The translations under genes and the position numbers were made by a program. Shown here in pieces: positions 1 to 6,580 of a DNA stretch of 8,019 nucleotides (its first letter is position 1; each line of letters begins with the position of its first letter). The DNA comes from JAWWBN01 sp033720955 (GTDB taxonomy: Bacteria > Acidobacteriota > Thermoanaerobaculia > Multivoradales > JAHEKO01). The notes under the pieces are model-generated. The model did no database searches. It saw only the letters and a program-made list of their open reading frames with translations, and had not been told where the DNA came from. The stretch spans positions 1-8,019 of the forward strand of contig JAWWBN010000179.1 of the NCBI GenBank assembly GCA_033720955.1. Direction: 5' to 3'.

Positions 1-1131
1 GCCGGCATTGGCGGCCTTGCCCGGGGCATGCAAAATCTTGTGCTCGCGAAGGTATTCTGCCGCGTCGGTGGTGGTCGGCATGTTGGCGCCCTCGCAGACG
101 GCGAGCAGGCCGTTGCCGATCAGTGTCTCGGCGTCCTCCGCGGTCAGCTCGTTCTGGGTGGCGCACGGCATGGCGACGTCGCACGGCACCCCCCACGGCC
201 TGGCCTTCTCGTGGAAGGACACCCCGTCGAAGCGCTCCGCGACCTCGCGGATCCGTCCGCGGCGCACCTCCTTGAGCTCCTTGACGAAGCGGAGCCGCTC
301 GGGGTCGAGCCCCTCCTCGAAGTGCACGAAGCCGCCCGTGTCGCTCAGGGTCACCACCCTGGCCCCCTTGTCGAGCGCCTTCTCGGCGGCGTACAGCGCC
401 ACGTTGCCGCTGCCGCTGATGGCCACCCGCTTGCCCTCGATCCCCTCGCCGTGATGGTGGAGCACCCGCTCGCAGAAGTAGACGCAGCCGTAGCCGGTGG
501 CCTCGGTGCGCACGGCGCTGCCGCCGAAGGACATGCCCTTGCCGGTCAGCACCCCGCTCCAGCGGTTCTCCAGCCGCATGTAGTGCCCGAAGAGGTAGCT
601 GATCTCCCGGGCGCCCACCCCGATGTCACCGGCCGGCACGTCGATGTCCTCGCCGATGTGGCGGTGGAGCTCGGTCATCAGCGACTGGCAGAAGCGCATC
701 ACCTCGTCGTCGCTCTTGCCCTTGGGATTGAAGTTCGAGCCGCCCTTGGCGCCCCCCATGGGGAGCCCCGTCAGGCTGTTCTTGAAGATCTGCTCGAAGC
801 CCAGGAACTTGAGCACGCTCAGGGTGACCGTCGGGTGGAAGCGCAGCCCGCCCTTGTAGGGCCCGAGGGCGTGGTTGAACTGCACCCGGAACGCCCGGTT
901 GGCGCGGATGGCGCCGTCGTCGGTCTGCCACGAGACCCGGAAGATGATGATCCGGTCGGGCTCGGTGAGCCGCTCGAGGATCTGGGCCTGCCGGTAGGCG
1001 TCGTGCTCCAGGTACCAGGGCATGACGGACCGCGCGACTTCCTCGACCGCCTGGTGAAACTCGGTCTCGTGGGGGTTGCGCTTGCGCAGACCGGCCAGGA
1101 AGCGGTCGATCTCTTTCTCCACTCCGTGCAT
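1..1131 (-). CDS. gdhA: NADP-type glutamate dehydrogenase, C-terminus cut by window edge
   Basis: Catalyses reversible reductive amination of 2-oxoglutarate to L-glutamate in the cytoplasm, a main route of ammonium assimilation. The 377 visible residues cover most of the usual roughly 445-450 aa of hexameric bacterial GdhA; about 70 C-terminal residues lie beyond the left edge. The N-terminal substrate domain carries YKGGLRFHP (92-100) and the lysine-rich active-site stretch PMGGAKGGSNFNPKG (124-138), followed by the DVPAGDIGVG loop (164-173). The Rossmann domain has GSGNVA (240-245), and SDTGG (263-267) follows the second strand, as in NADP-preferring enzymes such as E. coli GdhA. The visible end, GKAANAG, matches the region that continues as GG in homologues. 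ATG at 1131 is chosen because an in-frame TAG lies six codons upstream and the N-terminus aligns with the family. No Shine-Dalgarno is seen. The gene is divergent from the lipoprotein gene and unrelated in function to the rest of the window. Confidence 0.97.
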   Translation of the reverse strand, partial: MHGVEKEIDRFLAGLRKRNPHETEFHQAVEEVARSVMPWYLEHDAYRQAQILERLTEPDRIIIFRVSWQTDDGAIRANRAFRVQFNHALGPYKGGLRFHPTVTLSVLKFLGFEQIFKNSLTGLPMGGAKGGSNFNPKGKSDDEVMRFCQSLMTELHRHIGEDIDVPAGDIGVGAREISYLFGHYMRLENRWSGVLTGKGMSFGGSAVRTEATGYGCVYFCERVLHHHGEGIEGKRVAISGSGNVALYAAEKALDKGARVVTLSDTGGFVHFEEGLDPERLRFVKELKEVRRGRIREVAERFDGVSFHEKARPWGVPCDVAMPCATQNELTAEDAETLIGNGLLAVCEGANMPTTTDAAEYLREHKILHAPGKAANAG

Positions 1132-1143
1132 CCGGATCGGGCG

Positions 1144-1172
1144 AGCCTACGTCGGCCGGACCGGGGTGTCAA
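1144..1172 (-). promoter_or_regulatory. Candidate sigma-70 promoter of gdhA
   Basis: Reading leftward, a perfect TTGACA (-35, bases 1172-1167) is followed by exactly 17 bases and TAGGCT (-10, bases 1149-1144). The -10 keeps the key T, A and final T but is otherwise weak. Initiation about 7 bases downstream would fall near 1137, leaving only about 6 bases before the ATG at 1131. That fits the absence of a ribosome binding site and suggests a nearly leaderless message. The element is an inference from consensus matching. Confidence 0.45.
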
Positions 1173-1207
1173 AGAGAGCCGAAGCGTTGCTGATACAGTC
1201 CCCGCGA

Positions 1208-2647
1208 GTGAAGCGCGAACCGCCGGCCGGGTCGAAGGAAGGCGAGGTCGCCTCGGCACCGCGCGTCGAACCTACGGTCCTCGGAGCCGCCACCCTGGCG
1301 CTCTTGGCGTGTGCCCTGCTGCCGCTGGCGGCTTGCAGGGGTCGCGCTCTCGGGACGATCGAGGGGGAGCTGCTAGCGGCCTACGAAGCCGCGGATTGCG
1401 ACAGGATCGAGGCGGCCGCGACGCGGCTCGAGGCCCATCGCGAGGCGAGCTACGGTCACATCGTCCCGAGGATGGCCTGTGAGGGGCTGGAGCACGTTGG
1501 CGGCGACGAGTGGAGCCTGGCGATCGTGAACGCCAGCGGGCCACGGCCGGCTCCGTCGGCCGACCTCGACGTGCCGGCTCCGATCGAGCCGGGAGACCCC
1601 GGTCCGGCGTCCGAGCCGGCGCCCGACCTCCAGCAGGCGAGCACGCGGGCGATCGAGGCCCTCCTCTTCTCGGCGGGCCTGGCCGAGGCGATCCCCCTAT
1701 TGCCCTCGGAGCCCGAGATCCGGTGGTCGGAGCCCGTCGTTTTCCAGCCCGAAGGCTGGCACGAGCTCTTCGGGGACGAAGAGAGAGGGCTCGGCGAGCG
1801 CTCTGCCCTCGCCGCGGCGGGTCTCCCCACACGCCGGGGGCACCTCGTCGTGTGGATCGAGCCGAAGGAGCGGACGCGTCTGGCCTGGCTCCGTGCCGCC
1901 ACCCGTGCGCTGATCCAGGAGGTCGCCGCGAGAGTGGAGAGGCCAGATCCCTTCTCGGCGCTCGGCGGAAAGGGCGGCGCAGCGATCGTCCAGCTACCCG
2001 TTTGGGCCGAGCACGTCGCCGAGCGGGTGCCGCACTCAGACCTGAGGGAGACCGCCGACCGGATGGTACGCAGCGCCCTGGCCTCTTTCTCCGGTGGTGG
2101 GGGCCGGGCCGCCATGGCGGTGGCCGATCACTATGCCGCCAGCGTCTGCGGAGTGCCGGGCAATCCGCTGGCGGACTACGCCGAGCCTCCCGCGCCGGGT
2201 ACGAAGATGGGGGGAGCGTTGCCTGCCGGCCGGGCTCTCCCCGAAGAGCTGCGGGCGACGGGCCTCGGCGATCTCGGCTATGCGGTCTGCGAGGAGCGGG
2301 TCCCGGAGGACGACGAGACCTCCCCCTGCGGGCCGTACGTGAACGAGAGCTGGCCGCAGGGACGGTCTTTCCAACGCAAGCGACGGGCTTGGCGGCTGCG
2401 TGTGCTGCACCTGGCGAGCGGCACGGTCGTCGGTGACAGGATCTTCCTGGCGCACGAGGCACCGCCGTGCCCCAGGAGCGTGCTGGTAGCGACCGACGCG
2501 ACCGGTCGTCGCCTCTCGCAGTTGGCGGCCTACGACCAGCGAGGCAAGCTCCTCGGCAGCGGCTGGCAGACCGTCGACCCTCCCGTGGCCGCCATGAGCG
2601 AGTGGCTCCGAGGCGTCCGGCGGTCGCCGGGGGGGTCGTCCGGATAG
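1208..2647 (+). CDS. Probable lipoprotein of unknown family
   Basis: I do not recognise the family of this 479 aa protein. With the GTG start, a basic start (KR) and a long polar stretch lead to a hydrophobic segment at about 23-41 that ends in a lipobox, LAAC, at residues 40-43. This predicts a type II signal peptide and lipid anchoring at Cys43, so an envelope location. After it come a short helical part with Cys64 and Cys91, a proline/acidic linker (about 111-140), a mixed central region (145-300), and a C-terminal part rich in predicted strands (about 350-470). Cys314, Cys361, Cys374 and Cys421 could form disulfides if exported. No catalytic motif is visible. The start is uncertain: there is no clear Shine-Dalgarno before GTG 1208, and an in-frame TTG at 1187 preceded by AGAG is an alternative giving 7 more residues. 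The open frame reaches back to 1076, but that would overlap gdhA. It is convergent with the SGNH gene. Confidence 0.75.
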   Translation: MKREPPAGSKEGEVASAPRVEPTVLGAATLALLACALLPLAACRGRALGTIEGELLAAYEAADCDRIEAAATRLEAHREASYGHIVPRMACEGLEHVGGDEWSLAIVNASGPRPAPSADLDVPAPIEPGDPGPASEPAPDLQQASTRAIEALLFSAGLAEAIPLLPSEPEIRWSEPVVFQPEGWHELFGDEERGLGERSALAAAGLPTRRGHLVVWIEPKERTRLAWLRAATRALIQEVAARVERPDPFSALGGKGGAAIVQLPVWAEHVAERVPHSDLRETADRMVRSALASFSGGGGRAAMAVADHYAASVCGVPGNPLADYAEPPAPGTKMGGALPAGRALPEELRATGLGDLGYAVCEERVPEDDETSPCGPYVNESWPQGRSFQRKRRAWRLRVLHLASGTVVGDRIFLAHEAPPCPRSVLVATDATGRRLSQLAAYDQRGKLLGSGWQTVDPPVAAMSEWLRGVRRSPGGSSG

Positions 2648-2671
2648 CCCGCTCCGGTCAGACTGGCTTCC
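2648..2671. other. Convergent intergenic gap, no terminator seen
   Basis: These 24 bases separate the stop of the lipoprotein gene from the stop of the leftward SGNH gene. I see no hairpin followed by a T-run on either strand, so termination here is either factor-dependent or lies within the coding ends. Confidence 0.5.
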
Positions 2672-4468
2672 CTAGACGATCCGGGCCGAGAAGACCTCGC
2701 CAAAGACCGGGTGGACGTCGGCTTCGAGGCCCTTCCTCAATCGGGCGACGGCCCGCTCGAGCGCCCCCTGTCCCGCGTGGGCCGGGAGCGGCCAGTCGAG
2801 GGTCAAGCGGCTCAGCCCCGGACGGGCCGGCACCACCGCACGCACGGGACGCCAGGCGGGGTCCAGCTCGCGGCGGGTGAGCACCTTGCCGCCGTGGGAG
2901 ACGCCGAATTCTCCCGGCGCCGAGCCCTCCGGGAGCCGGGCCACCACCTCGATCTCCACGGGTCCCTGCGCGACCAGGGCGTAGTCGGTCCACGGCCAGG
3001 GGGAGCGCAACAGGGCCCTGGGCGGCACCCCCTCCGCCTCCATCGCCTCCGGGTAGAAGCGGTCGAGGGGGGTCCACGGCTCGACGCGCGGCGGGCCCAG
3101 GAGCGGGCCCACCTCCGCCTGCCCCAGCACGTCGATGGCCGCCGCCACCACCTCGGCGTCGTAGGCCTCCCACCGCCAGCCCTGCTGCGGGGTGAGCCAG
3201 GGGTTCTCGATCTGCGCCCGGGTGAGGACCGCGGGCACCGGGGCGGCCCGGGCGCGGACCAGGTCCAGCAGGGCCCCGGCGGCGGCGGGCGAGGTCGCGA
3301 CCGCCCGGCGGCACCAGTGCCTGACGATCTCGCCCCGGGCGCCCCGGTGGGCGCCGTGGACGGCGGCTCCCAGCTCCGCCGCGGCCCGGTGGCGGTCGGA
3401 GAGGGGGAGGCCGCCGGGCTCCACCCCGTCCTGGACGGCCCGCGCCACCGCCGTCATTGCCAGGTCGATCCCCTCCGGGGTGAGGTGGCAGTAGTCGTAG
3501 AACCACCGGCGGCCGGGGAGCCGCTCCGCCCGGCCCAGGATCTCGGGCAGGTCCACCAGCCCGAAGCGGTGGCGCCGCGCCCCCTCGCGCAGCAGCTCCT
3601 GCACCGTGGCGGTAGCCTGGGGCGCCGCCAGCACCGCCATGTGGGCGTAGCGGCAGCTATCGACTTCGGCGCGGGCCGCGGTGCGGGCCCGTTCCAGGTC
3701 TCCCGCGGCGACCGCGGCGCTCGACAGCAGACGGAAGCCGGTGGGGCAGGCGCCGCCGTCGAGCTCCAGGAGCGCCGCCGCCGCGTGACGGGCGGCGTTC
3801 GGGTCGCCGGCGGCGAGGGCCTCCCGCGCCGCGTCCAGCCGCCCGTACCACCGGCGCACCCCGTCGCCCGGCAGCAAGGGCGCCGGCTGGGGCGACTCCC
3901 AGTCGGCCAGGTTGACCTCGGGCGCCACCACCACCACCGGCAGCCGGAGGGCCGCCAGCCGGGCGAAGGTGGTCTCGATCTTCGTGCGCAGCTCCCGCGC
4001 GGCCCCCTGGGCGGGTCCGAGGATCCCGCCCCGCGCGAGCGCCTCGGCGTAGCGGCGTCGCGCCGGACCGGAGGGGAGGTAGGGCGACCACGACGGCGTC
4101 TCGAGCAGGTTGCAGTTGTTGCCCGTGAAGACCACCAGCAGGTCGGGGTCCAACTGAAGGGCCGCCTCGGCGGTGGCCGCGAGGCCGTCCAGACGCTCGT
4201 TGGTGCGGGCCAGATCCACCACGTCCCAGCGCCGCCCCAGCCGGGCTCCGAGCGCCCGGGCGGGGGTCAGATGGGGCGCCAGCAGGTAGCCGGCGGCGGT
4301 GGACTCGCCCAGCAGACAGAGGCGCTTCTCCCGCCGGCACCGCCGGAAGATCACCCGGCGGTCGGACCAGTGATCACCGAAAGGCCCGGGCTCGGGACGG
4401 ACGAAGGCGGCCTCGCCCTCCACCTCGGCGGGCCGCCAGATGCCGATCGGGCGGGAAGCGTCGTCCAC
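2672..4468 (-). CDS. SGNH/GDSL hydrolase-like protein with repeat-like insert and C-terminal beta-rich module
   Basis: This 598 aa protein is probably an esterase or acyltransferase of the SGNH superfamily. Block I is LGESTAAG (53-60) with Ser56 as nucleophile and Glu in place of the usual Asp. The oxyanion Asn lies in FTGNN (114-118). The catalytic Asp/His pair is in DYCHLTPEG (325-333; Asp325, His328). Between these blocks, residues about 205-300 form a helical insert with TPR-like pairs (AREALAAGDPNAARHAA and a second GDLERART unit). This resembles large bacterial SGNH proteins whose Ser and Asp/His blocks are split by such an insert. Residues 360-480 are helical, and 490-598 look like a beta-sandwich of possible binding function. 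No signal peptide or membrane segment is visible, so it is probably cytoplasmic. The GTG start at 4468 is the only credible one: it lies 8 bases after the carbamoyltransferase stop and has no clear Shine-Dalgarno, which suggests translational coupling. The open frame continues far upstream, but only as a shadow of that gene. The substrate is unknown. Confidence 0.85.
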   Translation of the reverse strand: MDDASRPIGIWRPAEVEGEAAFVRPEPGPFGDHWSDRRVIFRRCRREKRLCLLGESTAAGYLLAPHLTPARALGARLGRRWDVVDLARTNERLDGLAATAEAALQLDPDLLVVFTGNNCNLLETPSWSPYLPSGPARRRYAEALARGGILGPAQGAARELRTKIETTFARLAALRLPVVVVAPEVNLADWESPQPAPLLPGDGVRRWYGRLDAAREALAAGDPNAARHAAAALLELDGGACPTGFRLLSSAAVAAGDLERARTAARAEVDSCRYAHMAVLAAPQATATVQELLREGARRHRFGLVDLPEILGRAERLPGRRWFYDYCHLTPEGIDLAMTAVARAVQDGVEPGGLPLSDRHRAAAELGAAVHGAHRGARGEIVRHWCRRAVATSPAAAGALLDLVRARAAPVPAVLTRAQIENPWLTPQQGWRWEAYDAEVVAAAIDVLGQAEVGPLLGPPRVEPWTPLDRFYPEAMEAEGVPPRALLRSPWPWTDYALVAQGPVEIEVVARLPEGSAPGEFGVSHGGKVLTRRELDPAWRPVRAVVPARPGLSRLTLDWPLPAHAGQGALERAVARLRKGLEADVHPVFGEVFSARIV

Positions 4469-4476
4469 CGGAGCGC

Positions 4477-6180
4477 TCAGAAGGTGTAGAGGTCGCGACG
4501 GAAGGGGCTCTGCCGCGGCGGCCGCCAGAGCGTGGTGAGCTCCGGCCAGGCCTCGGGAACGGCGTCGACCACCCACTCCTCCAGGACCAGGGCATCGAGG
4601 CCGGTCCCGGCCAGGGCGAAGAGGGCGTCGGTCGGGGTGCAGACGATCGGCTCGCCGCGGGCGTTGAACGAGGTGTTGAGCAGCGCCGGACAGCCGGTGC
4701 GGCGGCGCCAGGCCCCGAGCAGCCCCGCCAGCCGGGGGGTGCGCCGGGCGGTCACGGTCTGCGGCCGGGCGGAGCCGTCCACGTGGGTCACCGCGGGCAG
4801 CTCCTCTCGCCGCTCGGCCCGTACCGGGTGCGAGCGCAGCATGTGGGGCGAGGGCGCCGGCGTCTCGACGACCTCGGCCGCCGCCTCTTCCAGGATCGCC
4901 GGGGCGAAGGGGCGGAACGGCTCGCGACGCTTGATCTCGCGGTTCAGCCGCTCGCGGCTCTCGGCCCGCCGCGGGTCGGCCAGGATGCTGCGCTGGCCCA
5001 GGGCGCGCGGCCCGAGCTCCATGCGGCCGGTGAACCAGCCCACGATCTCGCCGTGGTCGAGGCGGCGGGCCACCTCGTCGTACAGATCGGCGGACCGGCC
5101 CCGGAAGTCGAGGGGCGCGAGCGGGGTGGCCGCCAGATACGGCTCGGGATCGAAGCCGGGCCCGAGGTCCACGCCGTCGAGAGGCGCCGGCCGCTCGCCC
5201 GTGGCCTCGACCTGGGCGAGGGCCGCCGCCCCCAGAGCCCCGCCCGCGTCGCCCGCCGCCGGCTGCACCCACAGACGCGAGAAACCGCTCTCCTCGAGGA
5301 TCCGGCCGTTGGCCTTGCAGTTGAGCGCCACCCCGCCGGCCAGACAGAGATCGTCGGACCCGGTCGCCCCACGCAGGAAGGCCAGCTTCTCGAGCAGGAT
5401 CTCCTCGAGCACCTCCTGCACGCTGGCGGCCACGTCGGCGTGCTCCTCCGTCAGTTCGCCCCCCGGCGGGCGGGGCGGGCCCAGCAGCTCGCAGAGCCGC
5501 GGCGAGACCAGCCGGTCGTGGGAGAGGTCGAAGGTGTCGGGGGCGAGCCGGAAACCGCCGCCCGGGAGGGAGGTGACGAGCTGTCGCAGCGCGCCGGCCC
5601 GCCGGGGGCGTCCCCAGCCGGCGAGCCCCATGACGGTGCCCTCGCCCCGGTTGACCTCGAACCCCAGCCAGGCGGTCACCGCCGAGTAGAGGAGCCCCAG
5701 CGAGTGGGGGAAGCGCACCTCTTCGAGCGCCTCGAGGGCGGCGCCGTCGCCGGACCAGTAGACGGTGGTGGCCCACTCGCCCACGCCGTCGGCGGTGAGC
5801 ACCGCGGCGCTGTCGAAGGGGGAGTAGAGGAAGGCGCTCGCGGCGTGGGAGGCGTGGTGGGGGAAGAGCCGGATGGGCCCCTCGTGCCCGAGCAGCTCGC
5901 GGATCTCGCGCACCGGGTCGGGCTCCGGGTCGGGCAGCCGGCCCATCGCCTTCTGGCGCTCACGGCGCAGCTCGGGCAGCTCGTAGTAGGCCACGAGGTC
6001 GATCTGCCGCGGGTCCAGCCCCGCCTCCCGCAGGCAGTAGCGGTACGCTTCCGCCGGCAGGCGGGGCTCCCCTTTCAGCCGGGTGAAGCGCTCCTCCTGG
6101 GCGGCGGCCACCAGCCGGCCGTCGCGCAGGAGACAGCAGGCCGAGTCGTGGTAGTGGGCCGAGAGGCCGACGACGTGCAA
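4477..6180 (-). CDS. O-carbamoyltransferase, NodU/CmcH/TobZ family
   Basis: Family members transfer a carbamoyl group from carbamoyl phosphate to a hydroxyl of a natural product or glycan, using ATP and a carbamoyl-adenylate intermediate. The 567 aa length is typical. The N-terminal Kae1-like domain shows SAHYHDSACCLL (7-18), EERFTRLK (29-36), HHASH (108-112) and TADG (129-132). His108, His112 and Asp131 have the spacing of the metal site described for TobZ. It continues with AGGVALNCKANG (281-292) and GDAGGALGAA (310-319), whose Asp311 is the likely fourth ligand. The C-terminal YrdC-like domain has GRMELGPRALGQRSILADP (385-403), FRPFAPAIL (422-430) and LLNTSFNARGEPIV (500-513). The motif usually read as EGKVMGLAPYG is here EGTVMGLAGWG (180-190). 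The start is TTG at 6180: it is the only in-frame start matching the family N-terminus and has GGGAGG 12 bases upstream. The gene lies 19 bases after the MbtH gene. The acceptor substrate is unknown. Confidence 0.95.
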   Translation of the reverse strand: MHVVGLSAHYHDSACCLLRDGRLVAAAQEERFTRLKGEPRLPAEAYRYCLREAGLDPRQIDLVAYYELPELRRERQKAMGRLPDPEPDPVREIRELLGHEGPIRLFPHHASHAASAFLYSPFDSAAVLTADGVGEWATTVYWSGDGAALEALEEVRFPHSLGLLYSAVTAWLGFEVNRGEGTVMGLAGWGRPRRAGALRQLVTSLPGGGFRLAPDTFDLSHDRLVSPRLCELLGPPRPPGGELTEEHADVAASVQEVLEEILLEKLAFLRGATGSDDLCLAGGVALNCKANGRILEESGFSRLWVQPAAGDAGGALGAAALAQVEATGERPAPLDGVDLGPGFDPEPYLAATPLAPLDFRGRSADLYDEVARRLDHGEIVGWFTGRMELGPRALGQRSILADPRRAESRERLNREIKRREPFRPFAPAILEEAAAEVVETPAPSPHMLRSHPVRAERREELPAVTHVDGSARPQTVTARRTPRLAGLLGAWRRRTGCPALLNTSFNARGEPIVCTPTDALFALAGTGLDALVLEEWVVDAVPEAWPELTTLWRPPRQSPFRRDLYTF

Positions 6181-6192
6181 GCCCGGCCGCGG

Positions 6193-6198
6193 CCTCCC
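6193..6198 (-). promoter_or_regulatory. Ribosome binding site of the carbamoyltransferase gene
   Basis: On the leftward strand GGGAGG ends 12 bases before the TTG at 6180, a rather long spacing. It lies within the 19-base gap after the MbtH stop and supports the TTG as the real start, since no ATG or GTG is available in frame nearby. Confidence 0.55.
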
Positions 6199-6199
6199 G

Positions 6200-6460
6200 C
6201 TACCCGTCGCCCCGCTTCTTCTCCTCCTCCGCCAGCCGGCGCGCCTCCTCCTCCATCTTCTTGCGCAGGCTCAGGGGGCGCATGTCGGTCCAGACCTCCT
6301 CGATGTAGTCGAGGCACTCCTGCTTGGTTCCCGACCTCCCCACGTCCTTCCAGCCCAGCGGGTTCTCACGATCCACCGGCCAGATCGAGTACTGCTCCTC
6401 GTGGTTGATGACCACCTTGTAGATCTGGGTGTCTTCCTCGTCGGGATCCCATGCGCTCAT
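6200..6460 (-). CDS. MbtH-like protein with charged C-terminal tail
   Basis: MbtH proteins are small chaperone-like partners of NRPS adenylation domains, needed for their folding and amino-acid activation. This 86 aa protein fits the whole family signature: N19, E21, Q23, S25, W27 and P28 in NHEEQYSIWP, then P34, G36, W37, G41, G44, C49 and L50, I53, and WTDMRPLSL (57-65). The family core is usually about 60-75 aa. Here it is followed by a highly charged, probably helical tail (66-86, KKMEEEARRLAEEEKKR), and a short acidic leader precedes it (DPDEEDT, 5-11). ATG at 6460 has a well-placed GGAGG. It is the first gene of the leftward operon with the carbamoyltransferase and SGNH genes. No NRPS gene is visible in the window, so its partner is either elsewhere or of another kind. 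The open frame extends upstream to 7867 only as a shadow of the oxygenase gene. Confidence 0.95.
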   Translation of the reverse strand: MSAWDPDEEDTQIYKVVINHEEQYSIWPVDRENPLGWKDVGRSGTKQECLDYIEEVWTDMRPLSLRKKMEEEARRLAEEEKKRGDG

Positions 6461-6468
6461 GGCGTCGG

Positions 6469-6473
6469 CCTCC
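6469..6473 (-). promoter_or_regulatory. Ribosome binding site of the MbtH-like gene
   Basis: GGAGG on the leftward strand lies 8 bases before the ATG at 6460, which is ideal spacing. It fixes the start and excludes the long upstream open frame. Confidence 0.75.
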
Positions 6474-6511
6474 GGTTCGGGTCGGAGTGGCTCAGGCTGC
6501 GGATCGCCTCC

Positions 6512-6517
6512 AGTATA
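6512..6517 (-). promoter_or_regulatory. Possible -10 element of the mbtH operon
   Basis: TATACT on the leftward strand matches the TATAAT consensus at five of six bases and stands out in GC-rich surroundings. Transcription would start near 6505, giving a leader of about 45 bases that contains the GGAGG. No recognisable -35 is found at 6535-6540, so an activator or another sigma factor may be required. Confidence 0.35.
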
Positions 6518-6524
6518 GCCGCCG

Positions 6525-6552
6525 GCGAAGGCCTCCCGCCCCCCGGCTTCGC
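6525..6552. repeat. Imperfect inverted repeat in the divergent spacer
   Basis: GCGAAG at 6525-6530 is matched by CTTCGC at 6547-6552. Two further C-G pairs follow after a one-base bulge (6532-6533 with 6545-6546). The arms flank the place where the -35 region of the putative mbtH promoter would lie. It could be an operator for the divergent genes, or chance in GC-rich DNA. Confidence 0.3.
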
Positions 6553-6580
6553 AGCAGACCGGTAGACTCGGCCGATCTCC

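Noticed and set aside
28..1482. Long rightward open frame (484 codons) across gdhA
   Set aside because: It lies antisense to a motif-rich GdhA, has a low-complexity Ala/Gly/Val/Leu/His composition typical of GC-rich shadow frames, and shows no domain.
2648..2671. Possible bidirectional terminator between the convergent genes
   Set aside because: No stable inverted repeat with a T-run is present in the 24 bases.
2711..4489. Rightward open frame of 592 codons antisense to the SGNH gene
   Set aside because: Composition is Gly/Arg/Pro/His-rich without motifs, and the opposite strand holds the SGNH blocks and an operon-consistent start.
4469..5776. Upstream extension of the SGNH frame to 1034 codons, which would overlap the carbamoyltransferase gene
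   Set aside because: The extension is Arg/Gly/Ala-rich shadow sequence overlapping well-supported coding; GTG 4468 directly after the carbamoyltransferase stop is the sensible start.
4783..6408. Rightward open frame of 541 codons across the carbamoyltransferase and MbtH genes
   Set aside because: It is antisense to two genes with complete family signatures and has no recognisable domain of its own.
6563..6568. TAGACT as a -10 for the rightward oxygenase gene
   Set aside because: It matches only four of six consensus bases and has a run of C at the -35 position, so it is too weak to annotate.
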